This document shows positions 7,999-16,583 of a stretch of 64,000 bases of DNA, one piece after another. Under the pieces are notes generated by a model, which made no database searches, was not told where the DNA came from, and saw only the letters and a program-made list of their open reading frames with translations. The stretch covers positions 1,054,001 to 1,118,000 of the forward strand of contig NZ_AP031500.1 in assembly GCF_042847215.1 (NCBI RefSeq), written 5' to 3'. The position numbers and the translations under genes are program-made. The DNA comes from Gilvimarinus japonicus (GTDB lineage: Bacteria > Pseudomonadota > Gammaproteobacteria > Pseudomonadales > Cellvibrionaceae). Position 1 is the first letter of the stretch. Every line of letters starts with the position of its first letter.

Positions 7999-9158
7999 GT
8001 TGACTCCACAGATGTATGAGATTGGTGTGCACCGGCAACCCAGGTGTTGCGGACGTTAAAATCATTGTCAAAGTGCACAAGATCGGCGCGCCAACCGGTG
8101 GCGATTTGGCCGAGCTGGTTGTCTAACTGTAAATACTGCGCGGGGTAGAGCGATGCCATGCGCAGGCATTCGCCCAGCTCAACCCCGACGTCTTGATGGC
8201 AAATACGCACCGCGTCGATCATGCCGATGGCGCTGCCGGCCAAGCGACCCTCGGCGTTTACCAGGGCGCCGTCTTGCTCATAAATAGTTTCGCCGTAAAT
8301 GCTAAAAGACTTCTGCGTGCTACCGACGGTCGACATCGCATCGGTGACAAGGTAGAGCTTGCCGTTGGGTTTAGCGTTTAAGGCAGCGCGCACGGCACCT
8401 GAGTGCACATGATGGTTGTCGCAAATAATCGCGCACCAGGTGTCGTCACTTGCAAAGGCGGCGCCTACCACGCCCGGATCGCGACCGGTAAGCGGGCGCA
8501 TGGCGTTGTATAAATGGGTAAAGCCGCTGATGCCTTCATCAATGCCGGCCATTACCTGCTCGTAATGCGCATTGCTGTGGCCGGCGCAGACAATTAAGCC
8601 CGCCTCGACCAAGGTTTTAATTTGGCCTGTGTGTGCGTGCTCGGGGGCCAGAGTAATCATGGTGGCAAAGTCACCGCTGATCTCGGTGAGCCACTGGGTG
8701 TCGGCGGGCTCCATCTCGCGAATATAGCGGGCGTTGTGTGCACCGCGCTTGTCCATATCAAAAAATGGTCCTTCGATATGTATGCCTAAAATCCCGCTCA
8801 TGCCGGAGGTTACGGCATCCGCGACAGCTCTTACTCCAGCTTGATGAGTGTCGCGGGTGTCGCTGATTAGGGTTGGCAGCATACTGGTGGTGCCGGTAGG
8901 GCGGTGACCATCGAGCATGGTTTGCAGTGCGCTAACACTGGTATCATTAGTAAAGAAGCTGCCGCCGCCGCCGTTGACCTGTAAGTCAATAAAGCCGGGG
9001 GCGATAATACCGCCGTCGAGGTCGATTATGCCGGCATCGTGGACAACGTTGTCATTTTCGGCCGTAAAAATCAGCTTATCGCCGTCGATAATCAGTACCT
9101 GATTATCCAAAAACTTGTCGCCAGTAAAAATTCTGGCTCCTACAAGTGCTTGTTTCAT
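7995..9158 (-). CDS. nagA: N-acetylglucosamine-6-phosphate deacetylase
   Basis: NagA removes the acetyl group from GlcNAc 6-phosphate to give glucosamine 6-phosphate for NagB. It belongs to the amidohydrolase superfamily. Metal-binding HIEGPF, AGHSNA and THLYNAM and the catalytic Asp in TDAMS are all visible. I start at ATG 9158 (387 residues, close to 382 in E. coli). The open frame extends 37 codons further, but that extension is unlike the family and the protein would no longer begin with the typical strand leading into GARIFTG. A 303-bp divergent region with palindromes separates it from the RpiB-like gene. No PTS or GlcNAc kinase gene is in the window, so the source of GlcNAc 6-phosphate is elsewhere. 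Confidence 0.93.
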   Translation of the reverse strand: MKQALVGARIFTGDKFLDNQVLIIDGDKLIFTAENDNVVHDAGIIDLDGGIIAPGFIDLQVNGGGGSFFTNDTSVSALQTMLDGHRPTGTTSMLPTLISDTRDTHQAGVRAVADAVTSGMSGILGIHIEGPFFDMDKRGAHNARYIREMEPADTQWLTEISGDFATMITLAPEHAHTGQIKTLVEAGLIVCAGHSNAHYEQVMAGIDEGISGFTHLYNAMRPLTGRDPGVVGAAFASDDTWCAIICDNHHVHSGAVRAALNAKPNGKLYLVTDAMSTVGSTQKSFSIYGETIYEQDGALVNAEGRLAGSAIGMIDAVRICHQDVGVELGECLRMASLYPAQYLQLDNQLGQIATGWRADLVHFDNDFNVRNTWVAGAHQSHTSVEST

Positions 9159-9319
9159 AAGAATATTTACCTGTTTTGTGGGTAAACAAAGAGGTTTGCT
9201 GCTAGTCGCGGCGCCACTTTGGTGCTTACTCTTTGGGCTATTATCGAACGTTTTTGGCCTTGGTTGCAATCTATTGTGTTTATTTTTGCCCGTCTCCTAA
9301 CTCGTAGGGTGGGACGTGA

Positions 9320-9349
9320 TGTATACTTTGATGATTGGTAAGACCACAA
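9320..9349 (-). promoter_or_regulatory. Candidate nagA promoter
   Basis: On the minus strand TTGTGG (9344-9349) and TATACA (9320-9325) are spaced by 18 bases and fit sigma-70 boxes loosely. The palindrome TGGTAAGACCA falls inside the spacer, the place where a repressor would block polymerase. The leader to the nagA ATG would be about 155 bases. Confidence 0.35.
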
Positions 9350-9367
9350 AGGTTGACCAAAATTGGT
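9336..9367. promoter_or_regulatory. Paired palindromes, candidate amino-sugar repressor operator
   Basis: TGGTAAGACCA (9336-9346) and ACCAAAATTGGT (9356-9367) lie in the divergent region between nagA and the RpiB-like gene. They resemble the TGGT/ACCA half-sites of GntR-family NagR/NagQ/YvoA regulators (consensus close to TGGTCTAGACCA), though the first has a 3-base instead of 4-base centre and the second is in inverted half-site order. No regulator gene is in the window. Confidence 0.4.
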
Positions 9368-9461
9368 AAAGTTGTTAGGCTGTCTGCCTTGTGGCGATGT
9401 TACGCCAAGCCTGCGGTGAGCATCCCAAATTCATTTCTGTTAAAAAGTCAGAGAGTTGTCC

Positions 9462-10100
9462 ATGAAAATTGCATTGATGAACGAGTTCAGTCAAGCCGGT
9501 AAGAACCCTATTATCCTGAAAGAGCTGGAAGACGTCGCCGCGGAGCAAGGTCACAGTGTGTTTAATGTCGGTATGTCCGGCGATAACGATCATCGTTTAA
9601 CTTATATTCACTTGGGCATTGTTGCCAGCTTGTTGCTTAATTCTAAGGCGGTGGATTTTGTGGTCAGCGGTTGCGGCACCGGTCAGGGTGCTTTGATGTC
9701 GTTAAATGCTTACCCCGGCGTTTGCTGTGGTTACTGCATTGACCCGGCGGATGCGTATTTATTTGCGCAAATTAATAACGGTAACGCGCTGGCGCTGCCT
9801 TTTGCCAAAGGTTTTGGTTGGGGCGCCGAGTTGAATGTGCGCTATATCTTTGAAAAGGCCTTTACCGGCGTGACCGGCCAAGGTTATCCGCCAGAGCGCC
9901 GCGAGTCGCAAGTGACTAACGCGGGTATCTTAAATGGCGTGAAAGAGGCAACCAGCAAAAGCTTTTTGGATGGTTTAAAAGCCATTGACCCAGAGTTGGT
10001 TAAAACCGCTGTGGGTGGCGAGCGCTTTCAGCAGTGCTTCTTTGATAACTGCCAGGATGCCGAGATTGAAGCGTTTGTACGCGAGGTGTTGGCGGCTTAA
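9462..10100 (+). CDS. RpiB/LacA/LacB-family sugar-phosphate or uronate isomerase
   Basis: The 212-residue protein has the RpiB/LacAB fold: an N-terminal Rossmann-like strand, the GHSVFNVG segment and the active-site loop SGCGTGQG, equivalent to the CGSGIG loop of RpiB with the catalytic Cys. It is about 60 residues longer than classical RpiB (about 150), the extra part being C-terminal. Longer members of this superfamily include DhuI, which isomerises the unsaturated-uronate product DHU in glycosaminoglycan or pectin breakdown; this is from memory of the family and is not proven here. I start at ATG 9462; a TTG two codons earlier is possible. It faces nagA across a shared operator region, pointing to a sugar substrate induced along with GlcNAc. 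An intrinsic terminator follows. Confidence 0.8.
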   Translation: MKIALMNEFSQAGKNPIILKELEDVAAEQGHSVFNVGMSGDNDHRLTYIHLGIVASLLLNSKAVDFVVSGCGTGQGALMSLNAYPGVCCGYCIDPADAYLFAQINNGNALALPFAKGFGWGAELNVRYIFEKAFTGVTGQGYPPERRESQVTNAGILNGVKEATSKSFLDGLKAIDPELVKTAVGGERFQQCFFDNCQDAEIEAFVREVLAA

Positions 10101-10120
10101 GTTAAGCCTGCACCCAGTAC

Positions 10121-10151
10121 AAAAAAGCCCAGCATTGCGCTGGGCTTTTTT
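10121..10151 (+). terminator. Rho-independent terminator, probably bidirectional
   Basis: AAAAAAGCCCAGC pairs with GCTGGGCTTTTTT around a short loop, giving an A-run before and T-run after the stem. It lies between the convergent ends of the RpiB-like gene (stop 10100) and the universal stress protein gene (stop 10197, minus strand) and can serve both. Confidence 0.9.
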
Positions 10152-10196
10152 GTGTCTCTATCTTGTTGCTTTACTTGCGTGTTTTATTCACACGCA

Positions 10197-11015
10197 TCAG
10201 CCGTGGTTAATCACCATAACATCGGTGTCCAACGCGTCGATAAGGCGCTCGGCGGTGTTGCCGCGGCGTGTTTTCGTCATGCCGTTTTGGCCTAGCGTAC
10301 CCATCACGACTAAGTCGGCATTAATATTTTCTGCCACCTTAGAGACCACATCAGAGGTGTAACCGTTGTCCACATGGATACGGTCTGTGGGCACCCCGGT
10401 CTCGTTGGCTAAGCGGCCGCGGTCTGGGTAGCTGTACGAGTCCATATAGCCGTTGACGACATGTAGCTCAGCGTCATAAACCTCACAGAAGTGACGAGCT
10501 TCGGCCAAGATTTTCTCGTTTAGCTCAACTTGTACATCGCGCGTCGCCTGGAAGTTAACGGCGGCCAAAATCTTTTTGCGCTCAGTGCGGGCACTTGGGC
10601 GAATCAGTACGACAGGGCATGCAGCGCCTTTTAATAGCTCCCACTTAGATTCGGTAAAGAAAAAGCGGCGGTTGCTGGTGTTGGCGTGAACCGGCAGGTA
10701 AATCAGGCTGGCATTGGCACGCTTGGCCGATTGCATGATTGACTCTTGCCACTCGGATGACCAAGAAACCTCAATCAGGTGTTCGACGCCAGCGTTGTTA
10801 AGTACCACGCGAATTTGCTCTTCAAACCAGCTTTGGTCGCGCACCAGGTTGGCGTTATAGGCGCGAGTGTCAACGGCGTTGCCATCGACCGCGACAAACA
10901 CATGGACAAAGGGCTTAACCTCTTGCAGTTGTGATGTCAGCGCAACGCGCTCCAGAGCGACGTGTTGTTCGTCGTTGGGATCCACTACTACAAACATTAT
11001 TTGCTGCTTGGACAT
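10197..11015 (-). CDS. Tandem universal stress protein (UspE-like)
   Basis: The 272 residues hold two consecutive Usp domains (about 1-140 and 145-272), the UspE layout. The C-terminal domain keeps the ATP-binding signature: VVMGTLGQNG followed by a GNTAERLID segment. The N-terminal domain lacks a clear version of it, as is usual in tandem Usp proteins. Such proteins support survival in growth arrest, oxidative or DNA-damage stress and in motility or adhesion control. The ATG at 11015 has an AGGAG ribosome site. It is a single-gene unit ending at the shared terminator. Confidence 0.88.
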   Translation of the reverse strand: MSKQQIMFVVVDPNDEQHVALERVALTSQLQEVKPFVHVFVAVDGNAVDTRAYNANLVRDQSWFEEQIRVVLNNAGVEHLIEVSWSSEWQESIMQSAKRANASLIYLPVHANTSNRRFFFTESKWELLKGAACPVVLIRPSARTERKKILAAVNFQATRDVQVELNEKILAEARHFCEVYDAELHVVNGYMDSYSYPDRGRLANETGVPTDRIHVDNGYTSDVVSKVAENINADLVVMGTLGQNGMTKTRRGNTAERLIDALDTDVMVINHG

Positions 11016-11188
11016 GGGTTCTCCTACTGTTTCCCTTTGATCGTACCGTTCTATGTTATTGATTATCGCGCATTAATGGCGCGCTGTCAGTGGGCCAAGC
11101 ATAGCAAGTTGGCCGCCGTGTGAATAGCGGCGCGCCGCATTGGTTGCGGTACAATAGCGCGTTTTAATCACTTTTTAGGAGTAGGCCT

Positions 11189-11662
11189 ATGCCGCAATTG
11201 ATTTCGACCGGCTTTAGCGAGCTAACCGAGGGGCAGCAAGCCCGCTTGGAACGCAGATTAACCACCGAGGTTATTCGCCAGTATGCGGCGGTGAGTGGCG
11301 ATGTGAATCCTGTGCATCTGGACGCCGAGTACGCGGCAACCACCGCTTTTGGTGAGCCTATAGGCCACGGTATGTGGCTTGGGGCGTTAGTGTCGGCGGC
11401 CATTGCCACCCAATTGCCGGGGCCAGGCTCGGTGTACCGCGCTCAGCAGCTGCAGTTTAAGCAGCCCATCAAGGTTGGTGATACGGCCGTAGTGACGTTA
11501 ACCGTTAAAGAGCTGAAAGCGCGGATGCGCCTGGTAGTGCTTGGCTGTGAGGTGCACAACCAAGAGGGCACGCTCTTGGCTCGCGGTGAAGCTGAGGTTA
11601 TTGCTCCGCCCGAAAGTGCAACCATGGAGGCGCCCGAGCTGCCCCGTGTGCAGGTAGATTAA
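11189..11662 (+). CDS. MaoC-family (R)-specific enoyl-CoA hydratase
   Basis: The 157-residue protein has a single hot-dog domain. The hydratase-2 signature is complete: SGDVNPVHLDAEYA supplies the catalytic Asp and His, and GHGMWLG follows at the expected distance. Small single-domain members such as PhaJ hydrate trans-2-enoyl-CoA to (R)-3-hydroxyacyl-CoA, linking beta-oxidation to polyhydroxyalkanoate or lipid synthesis. No pha gene is nearby. The start has AGGAGTAGG a few bases upstream. Its stop overlaps the convergent rnt stop by four bases, so the mRNAs overlap tail to tail. Exact substrate chain length is unknown. Confidence 0.85.
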   Translation: MPQLISTGFSELTEGQQARLERRLTTEVIRQYAAVSGDVNPVHLDAEYAATTAFGEPIGHGMWLGALVSAAIATQLPGPGSVYRAQQLQFKQPIKVGDTAVVTLTVKELKARMRLVVLGCEVHNQEGTLLARGEAEVIAPPESATMEAPELPRVQVD

Positions 11663-12315
11663 AGCTCTAGTGGCGACCAACCGCCCAGCTCTTGCCAGCG
11701 ATTGACGATCAGGCAAAACAGCTCGGCGGTCTTTTCGGCGTCGTAAGCGGCCGAGTGCGCGGCGCTGTTGCTAAACTCAATGCCCGCCAGTTGGCAGGTT
11801 TTGGCCAGAACCGTGTGGCCAAAAGCAAGGCCCGACAGGGTGGCGGTGTCAAAGCACGAGAACGGGTGAAACGGGTTGCGTTTGATCTCGCAGCGGTTGA
11901 TGGCGGCGTTGATAAACCCCAGGTCGAAGTGGGCGTTGTGGCCCACCATCACCGCCCGGGTGCAGCCTTGCTCTTTGACCGCACGTCTAACCCCTTGCAG
12001 CAGCTCAATCATTGCCATGGGTTCTGGGTCGGCAAAGCGGTCCGGGCTATCCAGGTCGATGCCGGTAAAATCCAGTGCCGACTGCTCGATATTGGCGCCG
12101 TCAAAAGGCTCAATATGGTACTCCAGAGTTTGGTCTGGCAGGAGTAGGCCGTTCTCGTCCATGGTTAGGGTGACGGCCGCCACTTCTAACAGTGCATCGC
12201 GCCCACTGTTAAAACCGCCGGTTTCCACGTCCACCACCACCGGCAAAAAACCGCGAAAGCGCTGGGCCATAGGTGAGCTGGTGTCTCGGTCAAACTCGGG
12301 GGGCGTGGGGTTCAC
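11659..12315 (-). CDS. rnt: Ribonuclease T
   Basis: RNase T is a 3'-5' exoribonuclease that trims tRNA CCA ends and 5S and 23S rRNA 3' ends. The 218 residues (E. coli 215) show all DEDDh elements: VVVDVETGGF, GHNAHFDLGF and HSAAYDAE with the catalytic His. The start is GTG at 12315, preceded by AAGGA with correct spacing. The gene lies downstream of pyrC on the same strand, 80 bases apart, with a hairpin between. The order motY-pyrC-rnt matches Pseudomonas. Confidence 0.93.
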   Translation of the reverse strand: MNPTPPEFDRDTSSPMAQRFRGFLPVVVDVETGGFNSGRDALLEVAAVTLTMDENGLLLPDQTLEYHIEPFDGANIEQSALDFTGIDLDSPDRFADPEPMAMIELLQGVRRAVKEQGCTRAVMVGHNAHFDLGFINAAINRCEIKRNPFHPFSCFDTATLSGLAFGHTVLAKTCQLAGIEFSNSAAHSAAYDAEKTAELFCLIVNRWQELGGWSPLEL

Positions 12316-12369
12316 TGGGTTTCCTTAAGTTGGGTTGACGTTAAATACTGAAATAATAATGCCTGGGTT

Positions 12370-12391
12370 GTGCCGGGCTGTTGCCCGACAC
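12370..12391 (-). terminator. Weak hairpin between pyrC and rnt
   Basis: GTGCCGGGC and GCCCGACAC pair over eight of nine positions around TGTT, four bases beyond the pyrC stop. There is no T-run, so it may attenuate or end pyrC transcription only partly before rnt. Confidence 0.35.
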
Positions 12392-12395
12392 GCCA

Positions 12396-13436
12396 TTAAA
12401 CGCTGTCTTTTACTTGCCAGTTGAGGGTCTCGCCGGCGCATAAAGGAACGATTTTTTCGTCCAGATACGCTAATGAACTGGGCATTTCCCAGGGCTGGCG
12501 CACTAATGTGATGGTATCTTGGTTGCGTGACAAGCCGTAAAAATCCGCGCCAAAGTGACTGGCAAAGCCCTCTAGTTTATCCAGCGCGCCGGCCGCATCG
12601 AAAGCTTCGGTGTAAAGCTCGATTGCGCTGTAGGCGGTGTAGCTGCCGGCACAGCCGCAAGCGGCTTCTTTTTTGCTTTTGGCGTGCGGCGCCGAGTCAG
12701 TGCCTAGAAAAAACTTAGGGTTGCCGCTGGTGGCGGCGGCCATGAGTGCTTGCTGGTGGCTTTGACGCTTTAGAATGGGCAGGCAGTAATAATGAGGCCT
12801 GATGCCACCGGCCAGCATGTGATTGCGATTGTAGAGCAGGTGGTGGGCGGTAATGGTCGCCGCTACGTTAGCGGGTGCCGCCAGGACAAACTCGGCGGCG
12901 TCGCGGGTGGTAATGTGCTCAAGCACAATATTCAGCTCTGGAAAGTCGTTGACGACTTTGGCCAGCGAGCGCTCTAAGAAGGTTTTCTCCCGGTCAAAAA
13001 TATCAATGCCCGAATCGGTTACCTCGCCGTGTATAAGAAGGTGCATCCCCTCGCGCTGCATGGCTTCTAAGGCCGGATACAAGTGTGCGAGGTCGGTGAC
13101 CCCCGAGTCGGAGTTAGTGGTGGCGCCAGCGGGGTATAGCTTACCGGCCACCACGCCGGCGGCGCGCGCGGCGCTGATGTCGGCGGCGCTGGTGTTGTCG
13201 GTTAAGTAGAGCACCATCAGGGGTTCAAACTGGCGGCCGGCCGGTATCTGTGCGGTAATCCGGTCGCGATAAGCCAGTGCTTGCTCGGCGTTCATGACTG
13301 GCGGCACCAAATTGGGCATTACGATAGTGCGGGCAAATTGCCGGGCAGCGTCGGGCACAGTGCGTGCTAATGCGTCGCCATCGCGCAGGTGAATGTGCCA
13401 GTCGTCCGGGCGGGTAATCGTTAATTCTTGAGTCAT
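12396..13436 (-). CDS. pyrC: Dihydroorotase, class II
   Basis: PyrC closes carbamoyl aspartate to dihydroorotate in de novo pyrimidine synthesis. DDWHIHLRDG holds the first two metal-binding His residues, GKLYPAGAT the carboxylated Lys, followed by LLIHGE and LEHITT metal ligands, and the GTDSAPH catalytic Asp. Starting at ATG 13436 gives 346 residues (E. coli 348); the upstream 13 codons in frame do not resemble the family. It sits with rnt downstream and motY divergent upstream, as in Pseudomonas. Confidence 0.95.
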   Translation of the reverse strand: MTQELTITRPDDWHIHLRDGDALARTVPDAARQFARTIVMPNLVPPVMNAEQALAYRDRITAQIPAGRQFEPLMVLYLTDNTSAADISAARAAGVVAGKLYPAGATTNSDSGVTDLAHLYPALEAMQREGMHLLIHGEVTDSGIDIFDREKTFLERSLAKVVNDFPELNIVLEHITTRDAAEFVLAAPANVAATITAHHLLYNRNHMLAGGIRPHYYCLPILKRQSHQQALMAAATSGNPKFFLGTDSAPHAKSKKEAACGCAGSYTAYSAIELYTEAFDAAGALDKLEGFASHFGADFYGLSRNQDTITLVRQPWEMPSSLAYLDEKIVPLCAGETLNWQVKDSV

Positions 13437-13585
13437 GATGTGAGCTTTTGTCTGTAAAGGCTCGCATCCTAGCAAAAATGCCGCTAAAGCGCAGCCGTCT
13501 CGGGCCGATACCCCTTACAGACCCCTTGTGGGTGACATAACTGACTGGTATTAGGGGCGAGGTGGATGAGCGAGGTAATAGGTTA

Positions 13586-14551
13586 ATGGTGTGGCGTAAG
13601 CTCCGACAGCGGTTTGTCTCGCGCTCTGTGCTGCTGGCGTTAGGCGTTAGTGCCGGCCCCGTGCTGGCTATTACCTTTGAGGCGCCGATGGAGCTTAGCC
13701 GCTGGCAGGTGGATGCCAGTGCTTTTGCCTGTAAATTGTATCAGCCGCTTAATCGTTATGGCGAGGCGGTGTTTATGCGCCGCGCCGGCGAGCCACAGCG
13801 CTTTTATCTGCGTGAGCAAAACCGTCAGTTTGCCGAGGGTGAGGCTCAGTTATTAGTGCAGGCGCCGCGCTGGCAGGGCAGTGGCGCAAGGCGTCCGCTG
13901 GGCACGGTGCCGGTGGTGTCCGGTGAAGAGCCCATTCGTATGGATTGGCAAGCCTCCCAGCGATTGATCGGCGAGTTGCAAAACGGTCAGCAGTTGTTGT
14001 TTTCCCATCGGGCCTGGTACGAAGAGGCAACACCGGTAAAAGTCGTACTTGAGCCGATCCGATTTCGTTTGGCGTTTAGTGAGTTCCAGCAGTGCCTTGG
14101 CGGTTTGTTGCCGGTTAACTACGATCAAATTCATCGCAGTAGTGTGGTGTTTACCGGCGGTGCACCAGAGTTTGACCCCGATCAGCAGCCGCTATTGGAC
14201 AACTTGATTCAGTACGTCTTAGCCGATCAGTATGTCACCACGGTCGTGATTGATGGCCATACGGACGGCCAAGGGTTGCGTGCCGACAATTTAGAGTTGT
14301 CTAAGCAGCGGGCCGAGTTTGTCGCCGACTACCTTACTACCCGCGGGGTTCCGCAAGAGCTGCTGCAAGTTCGCTGGCACGGCGAGCGCTACCCAGTGGC
14401 GTCTAACCGCTCGGCCGAGGGGCGCGCCGAAAACCGCCGCGTTACCTTGCGCATTGACCGGTTCGAACCTAAATCACAAACCCTTGAGGCGCGCGGTGAC
14501 GATAGCGCGCAAGACTCCGATGCTCCGGAGCAGGCGGCAACACAATCGTAA
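13586..14551 (+). CDS. motY: MotY-like sodium-type flagellar T-ring protein
   Basis: The product is exported (signal peptide ending near GPVLA). Its N-terminal region with FEAPMELSRWQVD and LYQPLNRYGEAVF matches MotY, and its C-terminal OmpA domain carries the peptidoglycan-binding phrase IDGHTDGQG followed by LSKQRAEFV. MotY forms the periplasmic T ring that recruits the stator of Na+-driven polar flagella. The start is taken at ATG 13586 (321 residues); an in-frame GTG at 13562 is also possible. The acidic, Ser/Gln-rich tail after residue 300 is not part of the OmpA fold. It faces pyrC, the same place as in Pseudomonas. No other flagellar gene is in the window, so it works with stators encoded elsewhere. 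Confidence 0.85.
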   Translation: MVWRKLRQRFVSRSVLLALGVSAGPVLAITFEAPMELSRWQVDASAFACKLYQPLNRYGEAVFMRRAGEPQRFYLREQNRQFAEGEAQLLVQAPRWQGSGARRPLGTVPVVSGEEPIRMDWQASQRLIGELQNGQQLLFSHRAWYEEATPVKVVLEPIRFRLAFSEFQQCLGGLLPVNYDQIHRSSVVFTGGAPEFDPDQQPLLDNLIQYVLADQYVTTVVIDGHTDGQGLRADNLELSKQRAEFVADYLTTRGVPQELLQVRWHGERYPVASNRSAEGRAENRRVTLRIDRFEPKSQTLEARGDDSAQDSDAPEQAATQS

Positions 14552-14623
14552 ACGTTGGCGGCGATGAGAGCTTGTTAGAGTTTTCCACCGTCGTTTTTTG
14601 CGTGTAAATATTTATAAACCCTC

Positions 14624-14652
14624 GGAATCTTTGCCTCTGTGCTGTGTCCAAA
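14624..14652 (+). promoter_or_regulatory. Candidate sigma-E promoter for mucD
   Basis: GGAATCT (14624-14630) and GTCCAAA (14646-14652), spaced by 15 bases, resemble the sigma-E boxes GGAACTT and GTCAAA with mismatches. It would start transcription about 75 bases before the mucD ATG. Sigma-E control would fit MucD, but this is a weak match. Confidence 0.3.
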
Positions 14653-14732
14653 CGCCCGTAACGCAATCATGCCTGCCTTCGGTTTTATACCCGTGGTACG
14701 TCGTAACTGGAAGACACAGAGGTGATACTTAA

Positions 14733-16142
14733 ATGCAGCAAACCGTGTTAAATGCCCGAGCACTGATGGGCGTATTGGTATTGTCCATGTTGGCACTGAC
14801 GGCCCGTGCCGCCGCACTGCCTGAATTTACCGACTTGATCGAAAAGAGTGCGCCGGCCGTGGTGAAAATTACCACGAGCAAAACCGTCAGCAGTGGCGGG
14901 CCCAGTATGGATCAGCTACAGGATTTACCCGAGGCCTACCGACATTTGTTTCCGCAGCCTAGTCCGCGCGAGCGTCACGCTCAGTCGATGGGGTCGGGTT
15001 TTATCATTAGTAACGACGGCTATATCTTGACGAATAACCACGTAGTGGATTCCGCCGATGAAATTAATGTGCGCTTGTTTGATAAGCGCGAGTTGATGGC
15101 TGAGGTGATTGGTGTTGACCCGCTATCGGATTTGGCGCTGTTAAAAATCGACGCCGAAGATTTGCCGACGCTAAGCTTGGCAAAAAATGACAATTTAAAA
15201 GTGGGGCAGTGGGTAGTAGCCATTGGCTCGCCATTTGGTTTGGATTACTCGGCCAGTGCCGGCATTGTCAGTGCCATGGGGCGCTCCATTCACGCCCATG
15301 ACAGCCAGTATGTTCCGTTTATCCAGACCGACGTGGCGATTAACCCCGGCAACTCCGGTGGCCCGCTGTTTAATTTAAAAGGTGAGGTGGTCGGGATTAA
15401 CTCGCAAATTTACAGTCGCTCGGGCGGCTCGAATGGTTTGTCATTCTCGATCCCCGCCGACGTCGCCTCTGAGGTGGTGGCGCAGTTAATGGATAGCGGC
15501 AGCGTGCAGCGCGGTTGGTTGGGTGTTGCCATTTCTGATGTGAGCCGCGATGTGGCCATCTCGTTTGGGTTGTCTAAACCGATCGGTGCCCTGGTGAATG
15601 ATGTGGAGCCGGGTAGCCCGGCCGAAGAGGCCGGCCTTAAGCCCAGCGATATTATCGTTTTGTTTGATGGTGCCGAGGTACTTGATTCAGGCGTTTTACC
15701 GCAACTGGTGGGGCGCATGGCGCCGGGAACCGAGGTTGAGCTGACGGTAATGCGCGGCGGCAAAAAGCAATCTCTGGATGTAACGTTGGGTGAGCGCGAC
15801 TCTGATCCGGAAGAGGTGGCAAGCTTTGGCGGTCGCAATGGCGATGCCGCCGGTCTCGACCGGTTGGGGCTGAAGCTTGAGCCCCTGAGTGAACAGTATC
15901 GCGAGCGCTCGAACCTCGATGGTGGTGTGTTGGTGCGTCAAGTCGAGCCCAATTCGGCCGCGGCTGCCACCGGTCTGCGCCCTGGTGACGTGATTGTTCA
16001 GCTGGGTTATGACGGGGTGCAAGATCTGGATGAGTACCGCAAGATCGTCAAAGGCTTAGATGAAGACAAGTTAGTGCCTATTCGCTTTTACCGTCGCGGC
16101 CAATCGATGATTCGCACCATCAAAATTGAGTCAGACGATTAA
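14733..16142 (+). CDS. mucD: Periplasmic serine protease of the DegP/MucD (HtrA) family
   Basis: The 469-residue enzyme has a signal peptide (cleaved near ARA at residue 26), a trypsin-like domain with the catalytic triad H103 (NNHVV), D133 (DPLSDLALL) and S208 (NPGNSGGP), and two PDZ domains (about 250-345 and 365-460). It degrades or holds misfolded envelope proteins. In Pseudomonas MucD is the last gene of the algU-mucABCD operon and restrains AlgU. Here it is separated from rpoE-rseABC by 2.8 kb carrying sdhE, cptA and nadB. A strong terminator follows, so it is its own transcription unit. Named by motif and neighbourhood; DegP, DegS-like or DegQ names would also be used. Confidence 0.9.
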   Translation: MQQTVLNARALMGVLVLSMLALTARAAALPEFTDLIEKSAPAVVKITTSKTVSSGGPSMDQLQDLPEAYRHLFPQPSPRERHAQSMGSGFIISNDGYILTNNHVVDSADEINVRLFDKRELMAEVIGVDPLSDLALLKIDAEDLPTLSLAKNDNLKVGQWVVAIGSPFGLDYSASAGIVSAMGRSIHAHDSQYVPFIQTDVAINPGNSGGPLFNLKGEVVGINSQIYSRSGGSNGLSFSIPADVASEVVAQLMDSGSVQRGWLGVAISDVSRDVAISFGLSKPIGALVNDVEPGSPAEEAGLKPSDIIVLFDGAEVLDSGVLPQLVGRMAPGTEVELTVMRGGKKQSLDVTLGERDSDPEEVASFGGRNGDAAGLDRLGLKLEPLSEQYRERSNLDGGVLVRQVEPNSAAAATGLRPGDVIVQLGYDGVQDLDEYRKIVKGLDEDKLVPIRFYRRGQSMIRTIKIESDD

Positions 16143-16172
16143 GGTGTTTGATCGCTTTTAGTCCCTAGTACT

Positions 16173-16198
16173 GAGGCAGCCTAGCTGCCTCTTTTTTT
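16173..16198 (+). terminator. Rho-independent terminator after mucD
   Basis: GAGGCAG and CTGCCTC form a 7-bp stem with the 5-base loop CCTAG, followed by seven T. It isolates mucD from sdhE. Confidence 0.9.
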
Positions 16199-16288
16199 GT
16201 CCGTTGATTGGTCATCGCCCAGTGTGGTTACGGCGAGCTGTGCGTTATACTGCGGCCTGCTATCGTTAGATATACATTAATACGGGGT

Positions 16289-16546
16289 ATGTACGTGGAG
16301 CGAAATCGCTTATTTTGGGGCAGCCGGCGCGGTATGCTGGAGTTGGATCTGATTCTGCTGCCTTTTTTGGATAATGTTTACCCGACACTCGCGCCGGAAG
16401 ATCAGTTGCGCTACCAGCAGCTGCTAGAGTGTGAAGACCAAGATATGTTTGCCTGGCTGCTGCACCGCCACGAGCCAGACAACCCCGAGCTGCAAAGGAT
16501 TGTACAAATTGTTCGCGACAACACCGGAATGCCAGACGACGCCTGA
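16289..16546 (+). CDS. sdhE: FAD assembly factor SdhE
   Basis: This 85-residue protein attaches FAD covalently to succinate dehydrogenase SdhA and fumarate reductase. The invariant RRGMLELD motif (residues about 13-20), the acidic LLECEDQD segment and a short C-terminal tail identify it. The start is taken at ATG 16289; GTG at 16295 is possible and the frame is open further upstream without family similarity. It is followed after 37 bases by the CptA-like gene, the order seen in many gammaproteobacteria as ygfY-ygfX. Confidence 0.9.
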   Translation: MYVERNRLFWGSRRGMLELDLILLPFLDNVYPTLAPEDQLRYQQLLECEDQDMFAWLLHRHEPDNPELQRIVQIVRDNTGMPDDA

Positions 16547-16583
16547 GCATCGGCGACCCTCTCTGCGGGCAGAGCCATTTACC

